NCBI GenBank assembly: GCA_022781985.1
Contig: JALESH010000048.1
Span: forward strand, 18,784-82,783
Length of the DNA: 64,000 nucleotides
Origin: Lachnospiraceae bacterium
Lineage (GTDB): Bacteria; Bacillota; Clostridia; Lachnospirales; Lachnospiraceae
Reading direction: 5' to 3'
Part shown: piece by piece, positions 1 through 6,401 of the stretch
Layout of the letters: each line of letters opens with the position of its first letter
Numbering within the stretch: the stretch's first letter is position 1
Program-made: the position numbers and the translations under genes
The notes under the pieces: model-generated
Told to the model about the DNA's origin: nothing
The model's input: the letters and a program-made list of their open reading frames with translations, nothing else
The model's database searches: none

Positions 1-363
1 AAAATCAACCACATATCCATGGGAGACTCTGTCGATCAGGTTGCCGATACCTCCGCTTATGATAAGAATAAACGCAGCCTTCAGCGGCAGATAACGGCCT
101 CCCCTGGGTATATGAAAGTATTTGAAAACCAAAAAGAGCATAATCAGGCCGGTGAGGCCGATCAGGAAGCTCTGCCTGCCTGAAAAAATGCCGAAGGCCG
201 CACCTGTATTTTCAAGATAGGAAAATTCCAGGATGCCGGGAATCAAGGGATAATCGGCTTGTCCTCTGAGCCGGTCTGCGGACAGAAGCTTGGTGGCTTG
301 GTCTATATAAATCAGCACGGACAGGACAAAGATGACGCATATTTTTTTTGAGATATTTTTCAC
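1..363 (-). CDS. lspA: Lipoprotein signal peptidase II, N-terminal part (runs off the left edge)
   Basis: Integral membrane aspartyl protease that removes the signal peptide of prolipoproteins after lipid attachment. Translating the minus strand from 363 gives 121 codons up to the window edge. Visible family signatures are DQATK near residue 21, NTGAAFGIF around residue 54, the GGIGNLIDR block with the first catalytic Asp, and VVDF carrying the second catalytic Asp at the very edge. Several hydrophobic stretches fit the four-helix membrane topology. The start is GTG at 363, placed 6 bases after an AAGGAGG ribosome binding site; no ATG fits. The C-terminal part lies outside the window. At least two lipoproteins in this window (PstS and the 55.4 kb fusion) would be its substrates. 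Identification is secure; completeness cannot be judged. Confidence 0.93.
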   Translation of the reverse strand, partial: MKNISKKICVIFVLSVLIYIDQATKLLSADRLRGQADYPLIPGILEFSYLENTGAAFGIFSGRQSFLIGLTGLIMLFLVFKYFHIPRGGRYLPLKAAFILIISGGIGNLIDRVSHGYVVDF

Positions 364-406
364 GATAACCCTCCTTCTGGCCTGTGTAAGATCAGTACTG
401 TATAAG

Positions 407-444
407 AAAAGAGCACTGATAAACCTGAATTATCAGTGCTCTTT
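407..444 (-). terminator. Intrinsic terminator of the small broken gene at 478-892
   Basis: A perfect 15-bp stem (AAAGAGCACTGATAA with its complement) around a 7-base loop, read on the minus strand and followed by TC and a T-rich stretch. It lies between the broken small gene and lspA, so lspA would need its own promoter or read-through. The A/T ends are symmetric, so it could also work in the plus direction. Confidence 0.75.
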
Positions 445-477
445 GATTGTATCATTGTTTAAGTGAAAAGACAAGCT

Positions 478-892
478 TTAAAATTCCCGAAGCAGTGGGT
501 CAGGTTTGATCCTGGGATGATCCTCCGGCTTATCCTCCGCTTTGCAGTCAGGCATATAGTCCGGCCTGCAGTCCGGCTTACATTCCGGCTTGTGGGGCTT
601 GTGCCCGCAGTCATCCAGGATGGGTTTGATGAGGTCCAGCTTAGATTTCAGGACGATTTCCAGGTTGGTGATCTTATCCACCATATCCTCTACGGATTTA
701 TTGATGACGATCAGGTCTTCACAGCTACAGTCCTCCATTTTCACAGCTTTCTGTAATTTTTCTCCTTCCGCATTGAGGATCCGCATTGAGGATATGGGAA
801 ATGGCAGTTTCCTCCAGGGCGATGGATTGGAGCAGGGAGGCTGCGGCACAGCATTTGTCAAGATCCTTGCATTTGATTTCAGGCATACTCAT
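478..892 (-). pseudogene. Small hypothetical protein of spore-former type, frameshifted by a 13-bp tandem duplication
   Basis: Not a named family that I can identify with certainty. From ATG 892 (AAGGA upstream) the reading frame gives MSMPEIKCKDLDKCCAAASL and continues to SIALEETAISHILNA, then leaves frame exactly in a duplicated CCGCATTGAGGAT and stops about 17 codons later. Removing one copy restores an open frame EGEKLQKAVKMEDCSC to TAA at 478, about 133 residues in total. The LEE-x-x-x-SHI-x-NAEGEK pattern is one I associate with small Firmicutes proteins found around spore coat or exosporium genes; this is recollection, not proof. The C-terminus (about 35 residues) is rich in Lys-Pro, Cys and Asp repeats such as KPECKPDCRPDYMPDCK, suggesting a disordered, possibly metal-binding tail. 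A minus-strand promoter (932-961) and a strong terminator flank it, so it is a complete single-gene unit apart from the lesion. Confidence 0.7.
768..793. repeat. Perfect 13-bp tandem duplication inside a coding region
   Basis: CCGCATTGAGGAT occurs at 768-780 and again at 781-793 with no spacer. The unit length is not a multiple of three, so the second copy frameshifts the minus-strand gene. Loss of one copy by replication slippage would restore the frame. Confidence 0.95.
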
Positions 893-931
893 ATTTTATT
901 ATTCCTTATTATTTTTTTAATGTTTTAATAT

Positions 932-961
932 AGTATATGTGCCGGAAGTCGGATAGTGCAA
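932..961 (-). promoter_or_regulatory. SigA-type promoter for the small minus-strand gene
   Basis: On the minus strand TTGCAC (961-956), an 18-base spacer and TATACT (937-932) lie about 40 bases upstream of the ATG at 892. Confidence 0.6.
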
Positions 962-1062
962 AAGGAACATCGTAAATTGTTGTATTTTCTGGCGCAGGGG
1001 CTTTGCAGGCCCGGGCTCCCTTTCTGCAGATGCCTCAGGCAGAGATTACGGCAGAAATATAA

Positions 1063-1107
1063 TTTACATTTTCCGAAAAATATTATATACTGGAGTAGTC
1101 TTACTCC
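1063..1107 (+). promoter_or_regulatory. SigA-type promoter with palindromic operator-like site
   Basis: TTTACA (1063-1068), 17-base spacer, TATACT (1086-1091). Immediately after the -10 is a perfect palindrome GGAGTA-GTCT-TACTCC (1092-1107) that would cover the transcription start. A repressor bound there would block initiation, but the binding protein is unknown. Confidence 0.6.
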
Positions 1108-1167
1108 TTGGCCTCAGGCTTCAAGGAAGGGTAAACCTATGATAATAAATAAAAGGTGGTAGTAATC

Positions 1168-1671
1168 ATGGCATTATTAAAGCAATGGCACGGGATGGCC
1201 TATTCGGAGACAGCAAACAAGGGTGACTTACAGAGGCTTTGGACAACATATTTTCAGAAGGAAAAGGATATTTATGCAGAGCTTTTGAAAAATCCCGATG
1301 AGGTCGTGGAGGGAACGGTAAAGGAGCTGGCAGACAGATTCGGTGTGGACCTTATGACCATGACGGGATTTCTGGACGGCATCAACGAAAGTCTGAAGGA
1401 GGCCAATCCCATCGAAGAGATGGAGGAGGATACTAGGGTAAATCTGGGCTTCGATAAGGAACTTCTCTATAAGAATATGGTGGCTGCAGGGGCGGACTGG
1501 CTGTATGGGCTGGAAGCCTGGATGGAAATCCTTGACGAGGAGACAAGAAAGAGGCTTTACAGAGAGCAGAAATCTTCTACTACGGTGGTAAAGGGAGAAA
1601 AGATCTATCCCAATGATCCCTGTCCTTGCGGCAGCGGCAAAAAATACAAGAAATGCTGCGGCAGAAAGTAG
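1168..1671 (+). CDS. SEC-C motif protein of unknown function
   Basis: A 167-residue soluble protein ending in the SEC-C zinc-binding motif [20 protein letters not shown], the same C-terminal motif that SecA uses to bind zinc and SecB/ribosomes. The rest is acidic and helical with no recognised catalytic motif; it contains short segments such as [12 protein letters not shown] and [14 protein letters not shown]. The start chosen is ATG 1168 because AAGGTGG (1153-1159) sits 8 bases before it; a GTG at 1156 would overlap that site. It is a single gene with its own promoter and palindrome upstream, and the next unit is the thrS T-box. SEC-C proteins of this size are common in Clostridia and have no settled role; binding to ribosomes or the Sec apparatus is only an inference from the motif. 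Confidence 0.8.
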   Translation: MALLKQWHGMAYSETANKGDLQRLWTTYFQKEKDIYAELLKNPDEVVEGTVKELADRFGVDLMTMTGFLDGINESLKEANPIEEMEEDTRVNLGFDKELLYKNMVAAGADWLYGLEAWMEILDEETRKRLYREQKSSTTVVKGEKIYPNDPCPCGSGKKYKKCCGRK

Positions 1672-1716
1672 CAGATGGAGAGCGTAGCTTTTCAGGCGAA
1701 TGGGTAAAATAGGGTC

Positions 1717-1745
1717 TTTACAAATCGGAAATCCTGTCATAAAAT
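1717..1745 (+). promoter_or_regulatory. SigA-type promoter of the thrS T-box leader
   Basis: TTTACA (1717-1722), 17-base spacer, TAAAAT (1740-1745). Predicted start of transcription is near 1752, which gives a leader of about 385 bases before thrS, a normal length for a T-box. Confidence 0.7.
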
Positions 1746-1751
1746 AAAAAC

Positions 1752-2110
1752 AGATGTAAAGCTCCTGAGCAGTGATTAAAATATGGCGAACACAGTGAAG
1801 AGAAGAGTAAGATGTCAGAAGCCCCAGAGAGGGATACCTATTCCGGCAGAGTCGGTGCAGACTCAGTCCGTTTCGGAAGGTGCTGAAAGTATCCTGGTGG
1901 AAGGCATACGAAAACCGGCTCTGAGTGATCCTAATACGATCCGGTGGCCCCGTTACAGGCCAGATTGAGAGATCCCTGTTCTCTGCGGCGTTTGCCTGCA
2001 GACTATGGATATGACGATATTTTTGTACGAAACAGGGGAAAAAGGGTGGAACCGCGTAAACGATTATTTGCGTCCCTTACATTGCAGCTGCAGTGTAAGG
2101 GATTTTTTTC
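1752..2110 (+). promoter_or_regulatory. T-box riboswitch controlling thrS
   Basis: Class I T-box leader that reads uncharged tRNA and antiterminates. The T-box sequence AGGGTGGAACCGCG is at 2043-2056, with TGGA as the tRNA acceptor-pairing bulge. The terminator follows at 2074-2109 (CCCTTACA with TGTAAGGG, then seven T). A loop E-like AGTA lies in the 5' arm near 1804-1807, and a GAAA-ACC-G arrangement at 1910-1917 puts a candidate threonine specifier codon ACC at 1914-1916. The specifier assignment agrees with the downstream gene but was judged by eye, without folding the whole of stem I. Expected effect: thrS is expressed when tRNA-Thr is uncharged. Confidence 0.9.
2074..2109 (+). terminator. 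T-box-regulated terminator before thrS
   Basis: CCCTTACA and TGTAAGGG pair around a GC-rich self-complementary loop (TGCAGCTGCA), followed by seven T. The 5' arm overlaps the region used by the competing antiterminator after the T-box sequence. Confidence 0.9.
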
Positions 2111-2136
2111 GTAAAGAATAAAGGAGAGGATAAGAC

Positions 2137-4098
2137 ATGAAAATCACATTGAAGGACGGAAGCTGTAAGGAATATGCAGCACCTATGAGCATCATTGATA
2201 TCGCGGCAGATATCAGTGAAGGGCTGGCAAGAGCTGCCTGTGCAGGTGAGGTAGACGGCCGGGTGGCGGATCTGCGCACGGTGGTAGAGCAGGACTGCAG
2301 ACTGAATATTCTGACTGCCAATGATAAGGAGGGACTGAGGGTGGTGAGACATACTGCCTCCCATGTGCTGGCTGAGGCGGTAAAGCGTTTGTATCCCGAT
2401 GCCAGGCTGGCTATCGGCCCCAGCATTGATACCGGCTTCTATTATGATTTTGAGCATGAGCCCTTTTCCCGGGAGGATCTGGATCGGCTGGAAGCGGAGA
2501 TGAAGAAGATTATCAAGGAAGGCAGGAGGCTGGAGCGGTTTACTCTGCCCAGGGAGGAAGCCATTCGCTATATGGAGGAAAGAGGAGAGTGCTATAAGGT
2601 GGAGCTGATCCGGGATCTGCCGGAGGATGCAGAGATTTCCTTTTATCGTCAGGGGGACTTTGTGGATCTCTGCGCCGGCCCCCATCTGATGAGCACGAAG
2701 GGTATCAAGGCCTTTAAGCTGATTTCCTCCTCCGGAGCCTATTGGAGAGGAAAGTCGGAAAATACCATGCTGCAGAGAATCTATGGAACGGCCTTCCACA
2801 AGAAGGAGGAACTGGCAGACTATCTGGAGTATCTGGAAAATGTGAAGAAGAGGGATCACAACAAGCTGGGCAGGGAGATGGAGCTGTTCACTACCGTGGA
2901 CGTGGTCGGGCAGGGGCTGCCCCTGCTGATGCCAAAGGGAGCCAAGATGATCCAGGTGCTGCAGCGCTGGATCGAGGACGAGGAGGAAAGGAGAGGCTAT
3001 ATGAGAACCAGGACTCCTCTGATGGCCAAAAAGGATCTGTATGTTATCTCGGATCACTGGGATCACTACAAAGAGGGTATGTTTGTGCTGGGAGATGAAG
3101 AGGATGAAAATTCTGAGGTATTTGCGCTGCGTCCAATGACCTGCCCGTTCCAGTACTATGTATATAAGCAGAGCCAGAAATCCTACAGAGACCTGCCCTG
3201 CCGCTACGGTGAGACCTCTACCCTGTTCAGAAATGAGGATTCCGGCGAGATGCATGGACTGACCCGTGTACGCCAGTTCACCATTTCTGAAGGCCACCTG
3301 GTAGTACGTCCTGACCAGGTGGAGGAAGAGTTCCGGGGATGTGTGGATCTGGCAAAGTATTGTATGACCACGCTGGGGCTGCAGGATGATGTGACCTACC
3401 GCCTGTCTCTCTGGGATCCTGCCAACCAGAGCAAGTATCTTGGCACAGAGGAGCTGTGGAATCAGGTGCAGGATGCCATGCGGGACATTCTAAACCACAT
3501 CGGCATTGAGTATACGGAGGAAGAGGGGGAAGCCGCCTTCTATGGCCCCAAGCTGGATATCCAGGCCAGGAACGTATATGGCAAGGAGGATACCATGATT
3601 ACCATCCAGCTGGATATGTTTCTGGCAGAGCGTTTTGATATGACCTATATAGACAGTGATGGAGAGAAGAAACGTCCGTACATTATCCACAGAACCTCGA
3701 TGGGCTGCTATGAGAGGACTCTGGCCTGGCTGACGGAGAAGTATGAGGGAAAATTCCCCACCTGGCTCTGCCCGGAGCAGGTGCGTGTGCTGCCCATCTC
3801 AGAAAAATATGAGGCTTATGCAAAGGAGACAGAGGCCAGACTGAAGGAGAATGGTGTGCTGGCCACAGTGGACAACCGTTCGGAGAAGATCGGCTTCAAG
3901 ATCCGTGAAGCCAGACTGGCAAAGCTGCCTTATATGCTGGTGGTGGGACAGAAGGAGGAGGAGGATGGAACCGTTTCCGTCAGAAGCCGTTTTGCAGGAG
4001 ATGAGGGCGTGATGCCTCTGGAGGAGTTCATGGACAGAATCTGTAAGGAAATCAGAACCAGAGAAATCAGAAAAGAAGAGGTGCAGGAAGAAAAATAA
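2137..4098 (+). CDS. thrS: Threonyl-tRNA synthetase
   Basis: Class II aminoacyl-tRNA synthetase that charges tRNA-Thr in the cytoplasm. It has 653 residues, the normal full length. Domains in order: TGS domain (about 1-60), N2 editing domain with HTASHVLAEAV, class II catalytic core (about 240-530) and HGTP anticodon-binding domain (about 545-645). The zinc ligands are visible: Cys in RPMTCPF, His in SEGHLVVRP and His in IIHRTSMG. Motif 2 is represented by FRNEDSGEMHGLTRVRQFT. The insert LWDPANQSKYLGTEELW and the segment YIDSDGEKKRPY are typical of the clostridial type of this enzyme. The start ATG 2137 follows AAGGAGAGG at a normal distance. Regulation is through the T-box leader immediately upstream. 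No lesion is visible. Confidence 0.97.
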   Translation: MKITLKDGSCKEYAAPMSIIDIAADISEGLARAACAGEVDGRVADLRTVVEQDCRLNILTANDKEGLRVVRHTASHVLAEAVKRLYPDARLAIGPSIDTGFYYDFEHEPFSREDLDRLEAEMKKIIKEGRRLERFTLPREEAIRYMEERGECYKVELIRDLPEDAEISFYRQGDFVDLCAGPHLMSTKGIKAFKLISSSGAYWRGKSENTMLQRIYGTAFHKKEELADYLEYLENVKKRDHNKLGREMELFTTVDVVGQGLPLLMPKGAKMIQVLQRWIEDEEERRGYMRTRTPLMAKKDLYVISDHWDHYKEGMFVLGDEEDENSEVFALRPMTCPFQYYVYKQSQKSYRDLPCRYGETSTLFRNEDSGEMHGLTRVRQFTISEGHLVVRPDQVEEEFRGCVDLAKYCMTTLGLQDDVTYRLSLWDPANQSKYLGTEELWNQVQDAMRDILNHIGIEYTEEEGEAAFYGPKLDIQARNVYGKEDTMITIQLDMFLAERFDMTYIDSDGEKKRPYIIHRTSMGCYERTLAWLTEKYEGKFPTWLCPEQVRVLPISEKYEAYAKETEARLKENGVLATVDNRSEKIGFKIREARLAKLPYMLVVGQKEEEDGTVSVRSRFAGDEGVMPLEEFMDRICKEIRTREIRKEEVQEEK

Positions 4099-4133
4099 AT
4101 TGTAAAAGTATATTTTTCTTATGACGAGCCATA

Positions 4134-4193
4134 CTAACCTCTGAAGCATTTGTATGTTCCGGCCTATGCCGGCAGGTGAAAGTAGGAGGTTAG
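4134..4193 (+). promoter_or_regulatory. Hairpin leader that can sequester the ribosome binding site of the DUF1540 gene
   Basis: CTAACCTC (4134-4141) is exactly complementary to GAGGTTAG (4186-4193), which contains most of the AGGAGG Shine-Dalgarno site of the next gene. A second small hairpin, CCGGC-CTAT-GCCGG, sits in the loop. The fold would hide the ribosome binding site; a regulator or temperature effect is possible but not shown. Confidence 0.5.
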
Positions 4194-4196
4194 ACA

Positions 4197-4511
4197 ATGG
4201 CTCAGTTGGATTGTACAGTAGATAGCTGCATCTATAACAAGAATCAATGCTGCTGCAAGGGAGACATCATGGTAGGAGGCAGCCGGGCAGGCTGCACGGA
4301 GGATACCTGCTGTGAGAGCTTCAGCGAAAAAAGGGGAGACTCTTATACCAGTGCGCTGGAGCATCCCAGCAAAACCATCAGCATAGACTGCGAAGCAACA
4401 AAGTGTATGTACAACAGCAATTATAAATGCTATGCGGAGCATGTGGACATCACAGGCAGCGGGGCAAACGACTGTCGGGAAACATCATGTGCTACATTTA
4501 AAGAAAGATAA
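4197..4511 (+). CDS. Protein with two DUF1540 cysteine-rich repeats
   Basis: A 104-residue protein made of two DUF1540 units, each with the spacing C-x-V-x-x-C-x-Y-N...C-x-C or C-x-A...C...T-x-C-x-x-F. The first spans about residues 5-42 (LDCTVDSCIYNKNQCCCKGD) and the second about 64-101 (IDCEATKCMYNSNYKCYAEH). Eight or more cysteines per protein suggest metal or disulfide binding, but DUF1540 has no established function. ATG 4197 follows GTAGGAGG at 7 bases. It lies between thrS and the infC operon with no obvious promoter of its own in the 98-base gap, so it may be co-transcribed with thrS; its ribosome binding site lies in a potential hairpin. A GC-rich hairpin without a good T run follows its stop codon. 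Confidence 0.85.
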   Translation: MAQLDCTVDSCIYNKNQCCCKGDIMVGGSRAGCTEDTCCESFSEKRGDSYTSALEHPSKTISIDCEATKCMYNSNYKCYAEHVDITGSGANDCRETSCATFKER

Positions 4512-4550
4512 TGATTGCATTTGTGGCAGGGGCATGGCCGGAGGGCTGTG

Positions 4551-4604
4551 CCCCCTTGTACCGTAAAAATTAGTCTATCCCCCTTGTACCGTAAAAATTA
4601 GTCT
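4551..4604. repeat. Two near-adjacent copies of a 26-bp direct repeat
   Basis: The sequence starting CCCCCTTGTACCGTAAAAA and ending TTAGTCT occurs twice, about 4551-4576 and 4579-4604, with two bases between copies. The second copy runs into the -35 box of the infC promoter. It looks like a local tandem duplication or a pair of binding sites next to the promoter. Confidence 0.85.
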
Positions 4605-4632
4605 TGACTGTAATGTAATCATGTGATATACT
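4604..4632 (+). promoter_or_regulatory. Strong SigA-type promoter of infC-rpmI-rplT
   Basis: TTGACT (4604-4609), 17-base spacer, TATACT (4627-4632). Transcription would start near 4639 and give a 5' leader of about 218 bases. Confidence 0.8.
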
Positions 4633-4638
4633 ATTCAA

Positions 4639-4856
4639 GCATGTAGCAGACAGCAGAGATGTTTGGTCTGTTGCATCCTTACATTCAAGCAGAGTATCCA
4701 CTCTCACCCTGCAGCGATAGGGCTGGCAGGAGTTTATAATTCTCGATTTCCCCCGGGGAAGGCATCCGGTACCTGTGGGTGAGGTGCGCCGATATGAGAA
4801 GTGGATAGCTATGCTGTCCATTTTTTTATGTTTGTATTTATGAGGAGGGCAAAGCC
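4639..4856 (+). promoter_or_regulatory. L20-type attenuator leader of the infC operon
   Basis: A long structured leader with two mutually exclusive folds. Terminator: TGGATAGC-TAT-GCTGTCCA followed by seven T (4802-4827). Antiterminator: TATCCACTCTC (4695-4705) pairs with GAGAAGTGGATA (4796-4807), which consumes the 5' arm of the terminator. Position, partners and logic match the ribosomal protein L20 leader known from Bacilli, in which L20 binds the leader and promotes termination. This is autoregulation of the operon that encodes IF3, L35 and L20. I did not fold the whole leader or match it to a covariance model. Confidence 0.8.
4802..4827 (+). terminator. Attenuator terminator in the infC leader
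   Basis: An 8-bp stem (one G-T pair) with a 3-base loop and seven T, upstream of the infC start. The competing antiterminator is described with the leader. Confidence 0.85.
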
Positions 4857-5363
4857 ATTAGCGAATTATTTATTAACGAGCAGATTAGGGACAAAGAGGT
4901 ACGTGTTATTGGTGAAGATGGGGAGCAGCTTGGTGTAATGCCTGTGAAGGAGGCTTTCCGGCTGGCAGAGGATGCAGGCCTGGATCTGGTGAAGATCGCT
5001 CCCACGGCAAAACCGCCTGTCTGCAAGATTGTGGATTATGGAAAGTACAGATACGAGCAGGCCAGAAAGGAAAAGGAGGCCAGGAAGAAGCAGAAGACGA
5101 TCGAAATCAAAGAAATCCGTCTGTCTCCCAATATTGATACCAATGATTTGAACACAAAGATGAACGCAGCCAGGAAGTTTATTTCCAAAGGTGACAAGGT
5201 AAAGATCACTCTTCGGTTCAGGGGACGTGAGATGGCGCATATTGCAAACAGCAAACATATTCTGGATGATTTTGCAGAAGCTCTTTCCGACATGGCAGTT
5301 ATTGAAAAGGCGCCGAAGGTAGAGGGCAGGAGCATGACGATGTTTTTAACTGAAAAGCGTTAG
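4857..5363 (+). CDS. infC: Translation initiation factor IF-3 (ATT start)
   Basis: IF-3 binds the 30S subunit, blocks premature 50S joining and rejects non-standard start codons and wrong initiator tRNA. The full protein is 168 residues when read from ATT at 4857: ISELFINEQIRDKEVRVIGE is the typical conserved N-terminus, followed by the linker rich in KEK/ARKK and the C-terminal domain IKEIRLSPNID...GDKVKITLRFRGRE. The ATT start is chosen because GAGGAGGG (4842-4849) ends 7 bases before it and because the first ATG (4938) would remove the conserved first 27 residues. ATT/ATC starts on infC are a well-known autoregulatory device in bacteria. First gene of infC-rpmI-rplT; controlled additionally by the upstream attenuator. 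Confidence 0.95.
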   Translation: MSELFINEQIRDKEVRVIGEDGEQLGVMPVKEAFRLAEDAGLDLVKIAPTAKPPVCKIVDYGKYRYEQARKEKEARKKQKTIEIKEIRLSPNIDTNDLNTKMNAARKFISKGDKVKITLRFRGREMAHIANSKHILDDFAEALSDMAVIEKAPKVEGRSMTMFLTEKR

Positions 5364-5446
5364 TCCGTACAGTTAAAATAGAGGTAGCTGTGAGGTTTCC
5401 GGCAGTTACAAATGGAGAAAATCATGAAATATAGGAGGAATTAGAT

Positions 5447-5644
5447 ATGCCGAAAATGAAGACAAGCAAATCTGCTGCAAAACGTTTTAAATTAACAGGA
5501 ACAGGTAAATTAAAAAGAAGTAAGGCTTACAAGCGCCATATCTTAACGAAGAAATCCGCTAAGAGAAAGAGAAACCTTAGACAGCCGGCGATTACAGATG
5601 CCACAAATGTTAAGAATATGAAGAAGATTTTACCGTATTTATAA
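5447..5644 (+). CDS. rpmI: Large ribosomal subunit protein bL35
   Basis: A 65-residue, strongly basic protein of the 50S subunit. The N-terminus [20 protein letters not shown] and the central segment [19 protein letters not shown] are the diagnostic bL35 sequence, and the length is exactly that of the family. ATG 5447 follows AGGAGG with a 7-base gap. It lies 83 bases after infC and 21 bases before rplT in the conserved IF3-L35-L20 operon, so its level should follow the L20-type attenuator at the start of the operon. Confidence 0.97.
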   Translation: MPKMKTSKSAAKRFKLTGTGKLKRSKAYKRHILTKKSAKRKRNLRQPAITDATNVKNMKKILPYL

Positions 5645-5665
5645 ATCGTAAGGAGGATATAAGAG

Positions 5666-6022
5666 ATGGCAAGAATTAAGGGTGGAATGAACGCCAGAAA
5701 AAAACATAACAGGGTATTGAAGCTTGCAAAGGGTTACAGAGGAGCAAGATCCAAACAATATAGAGTAGCAAAGCAGTCCGTAATGAGAGCATTGGCCTCA
5801 TCCTATGCAGGCAGAAAGGAAAGGAAGCGCCAGTTCAGACAGCTCTGGATCGCACGTATCAATGCTGCAGCCAGGATGAACGGCTTATCCTACAGCAGGT
5901 TCATGCACGGACTGAAGCTGGCTGAGGTAGAGATCAACAGAAAGATGCTGGCTGAGATGGCAGTCAATGATGCAGAGGGCTTTGCAGCACTGGCAGAGCT
6001 GGCTAAGAGCAGAAGCGCATAA
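5666..6022 (+). CDS. rplT: Large ribosomal subunit protein bL20
   Basis: A 118-residue 50S protein needed for early assembly on 23S rRNA and, in Bacilli, the autorepressor of this operon. [20 protein letters not shown], followed by [19 protein letters not shown], is the standard bL20 N-terminal extension; the globular C-terminal half ([20 protein letters not shown]) binds rRNA and, in Bacilli, the operon leader. The start has AAGGAGG 9 bases upstream. It ends the operon; a strong intrinsic terminator follows at 6056-6100. Confidence 0.97.
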   Translation: MARIKGGMNARKKHNRVLKLAKGYRGARSKQYRVAKQSVMRALASSYAGRKERKRQFRQLWIARINAAARMNGLSYSRFMHGLKLAEVEINRKMLAEMAVNDAEGFAALAELAKSRSA

Positions 6023-6055
6023 GTGGCAGTGCAGTAAACCTATGAAAATTCAGAA

Positions 6056-6100
6056 AGAGACAGAGGATATCCCGGAGGGGGATCCGATGTCTCTTTTTTT
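6056..6100 (+). terminator. Intrinsic terminator of the infC operon
   Basis: AGAGACA (6056-6062) pairs with TGTCTCT (6088-6094), with further pairing of GGATATCC/GGATCC inside, followed by seven T. Confidence 0.85.
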
Positions 6101-6135
6101 GCGGGCTCTCGCAGAGGATGCAGCAGGTGGTTGTA

Positions 6136-6262
6136 CAGAGCCAGGCTCGAAAATGCAAGGCATTTCCTCGCTGCGGGCTCTCGCCCGATAGATTCCCATG
6201 ATACTGCACTCCCAAATGCGAGCATTCGGGAGCACAGCCTCATGGGAATCTGCCTGGCTCTG
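6136..6262. repeat. Structured four-way-junction element of unknown nature
   Basis: Outer arms CAGAGCCAGGC (6136-6146) and GCCTGGCTCTG (6252-6262) are perfect complements. Inside them lie three separate helices: AAATGC-AAG-GCATTT (6151-6165), CGGGC-TCTC-GCCCG (6174-6187), and a long arm GATTCCCATGA/TCATGGGAATC (6191-6201 with 6240-6250) capped by CTCCC-A-AATGC/GCATT-C-GGGAG (6209-6232). The total is about 127 bases with nearly all bases paired. It sits between the infC operon terminator and the Pho box of pstS. It codes for nothing evident. It could be a REP-like or MITE-like palindromic repeat, or a small RNA. The word GCGGGCTCTCG also occurs just upstream (6101-6111). Confidence 0.75.
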
Positions 6263-6273
6263 AGGGAAGGCAC

Positions 6274-6311
6274 TTTACAAACATCTTACATATAAATTAC
6301 TCAGATATGAT
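6274..6311 (+). promoter_or_regulatory. Pho box and promoter of pstS
   Basis: TTTACA (6274-6279), CTTACA (6285-6290) and ATTACT (6296-6301) repeat with an exact 11-base period, matching the Gram-positive PhoP box (TT-A/C-ACA repeats with 5-base spacers). A -10 like TATGAT lies at 6306-6311. PhoP, encoded at 12648, is the expected activator under phosphate starvation. Confidence 0.8.
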
Positions 6312-6401
6312 ATCGGGAGAAAATGGTCTGTGCTAAACTTCAGATATGGATGGGAGAAAGCCATCGGTAAAGAAACCATATATTTTCAAGAGGTGACGAT
6401 T

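Noticed and set aside
1783..1968. A 61-codon frame upstream of thrS
   Set aside because: It lies wholly inside the T-box leader RNA, whose structure accounts for the sequence.
5967..6191. Small frames on both strands in the rplT-pstS gap
   Set aside because: They fall on the terminator and on the hairpin-rich element and have no ribosome binding site or conserved sequence.
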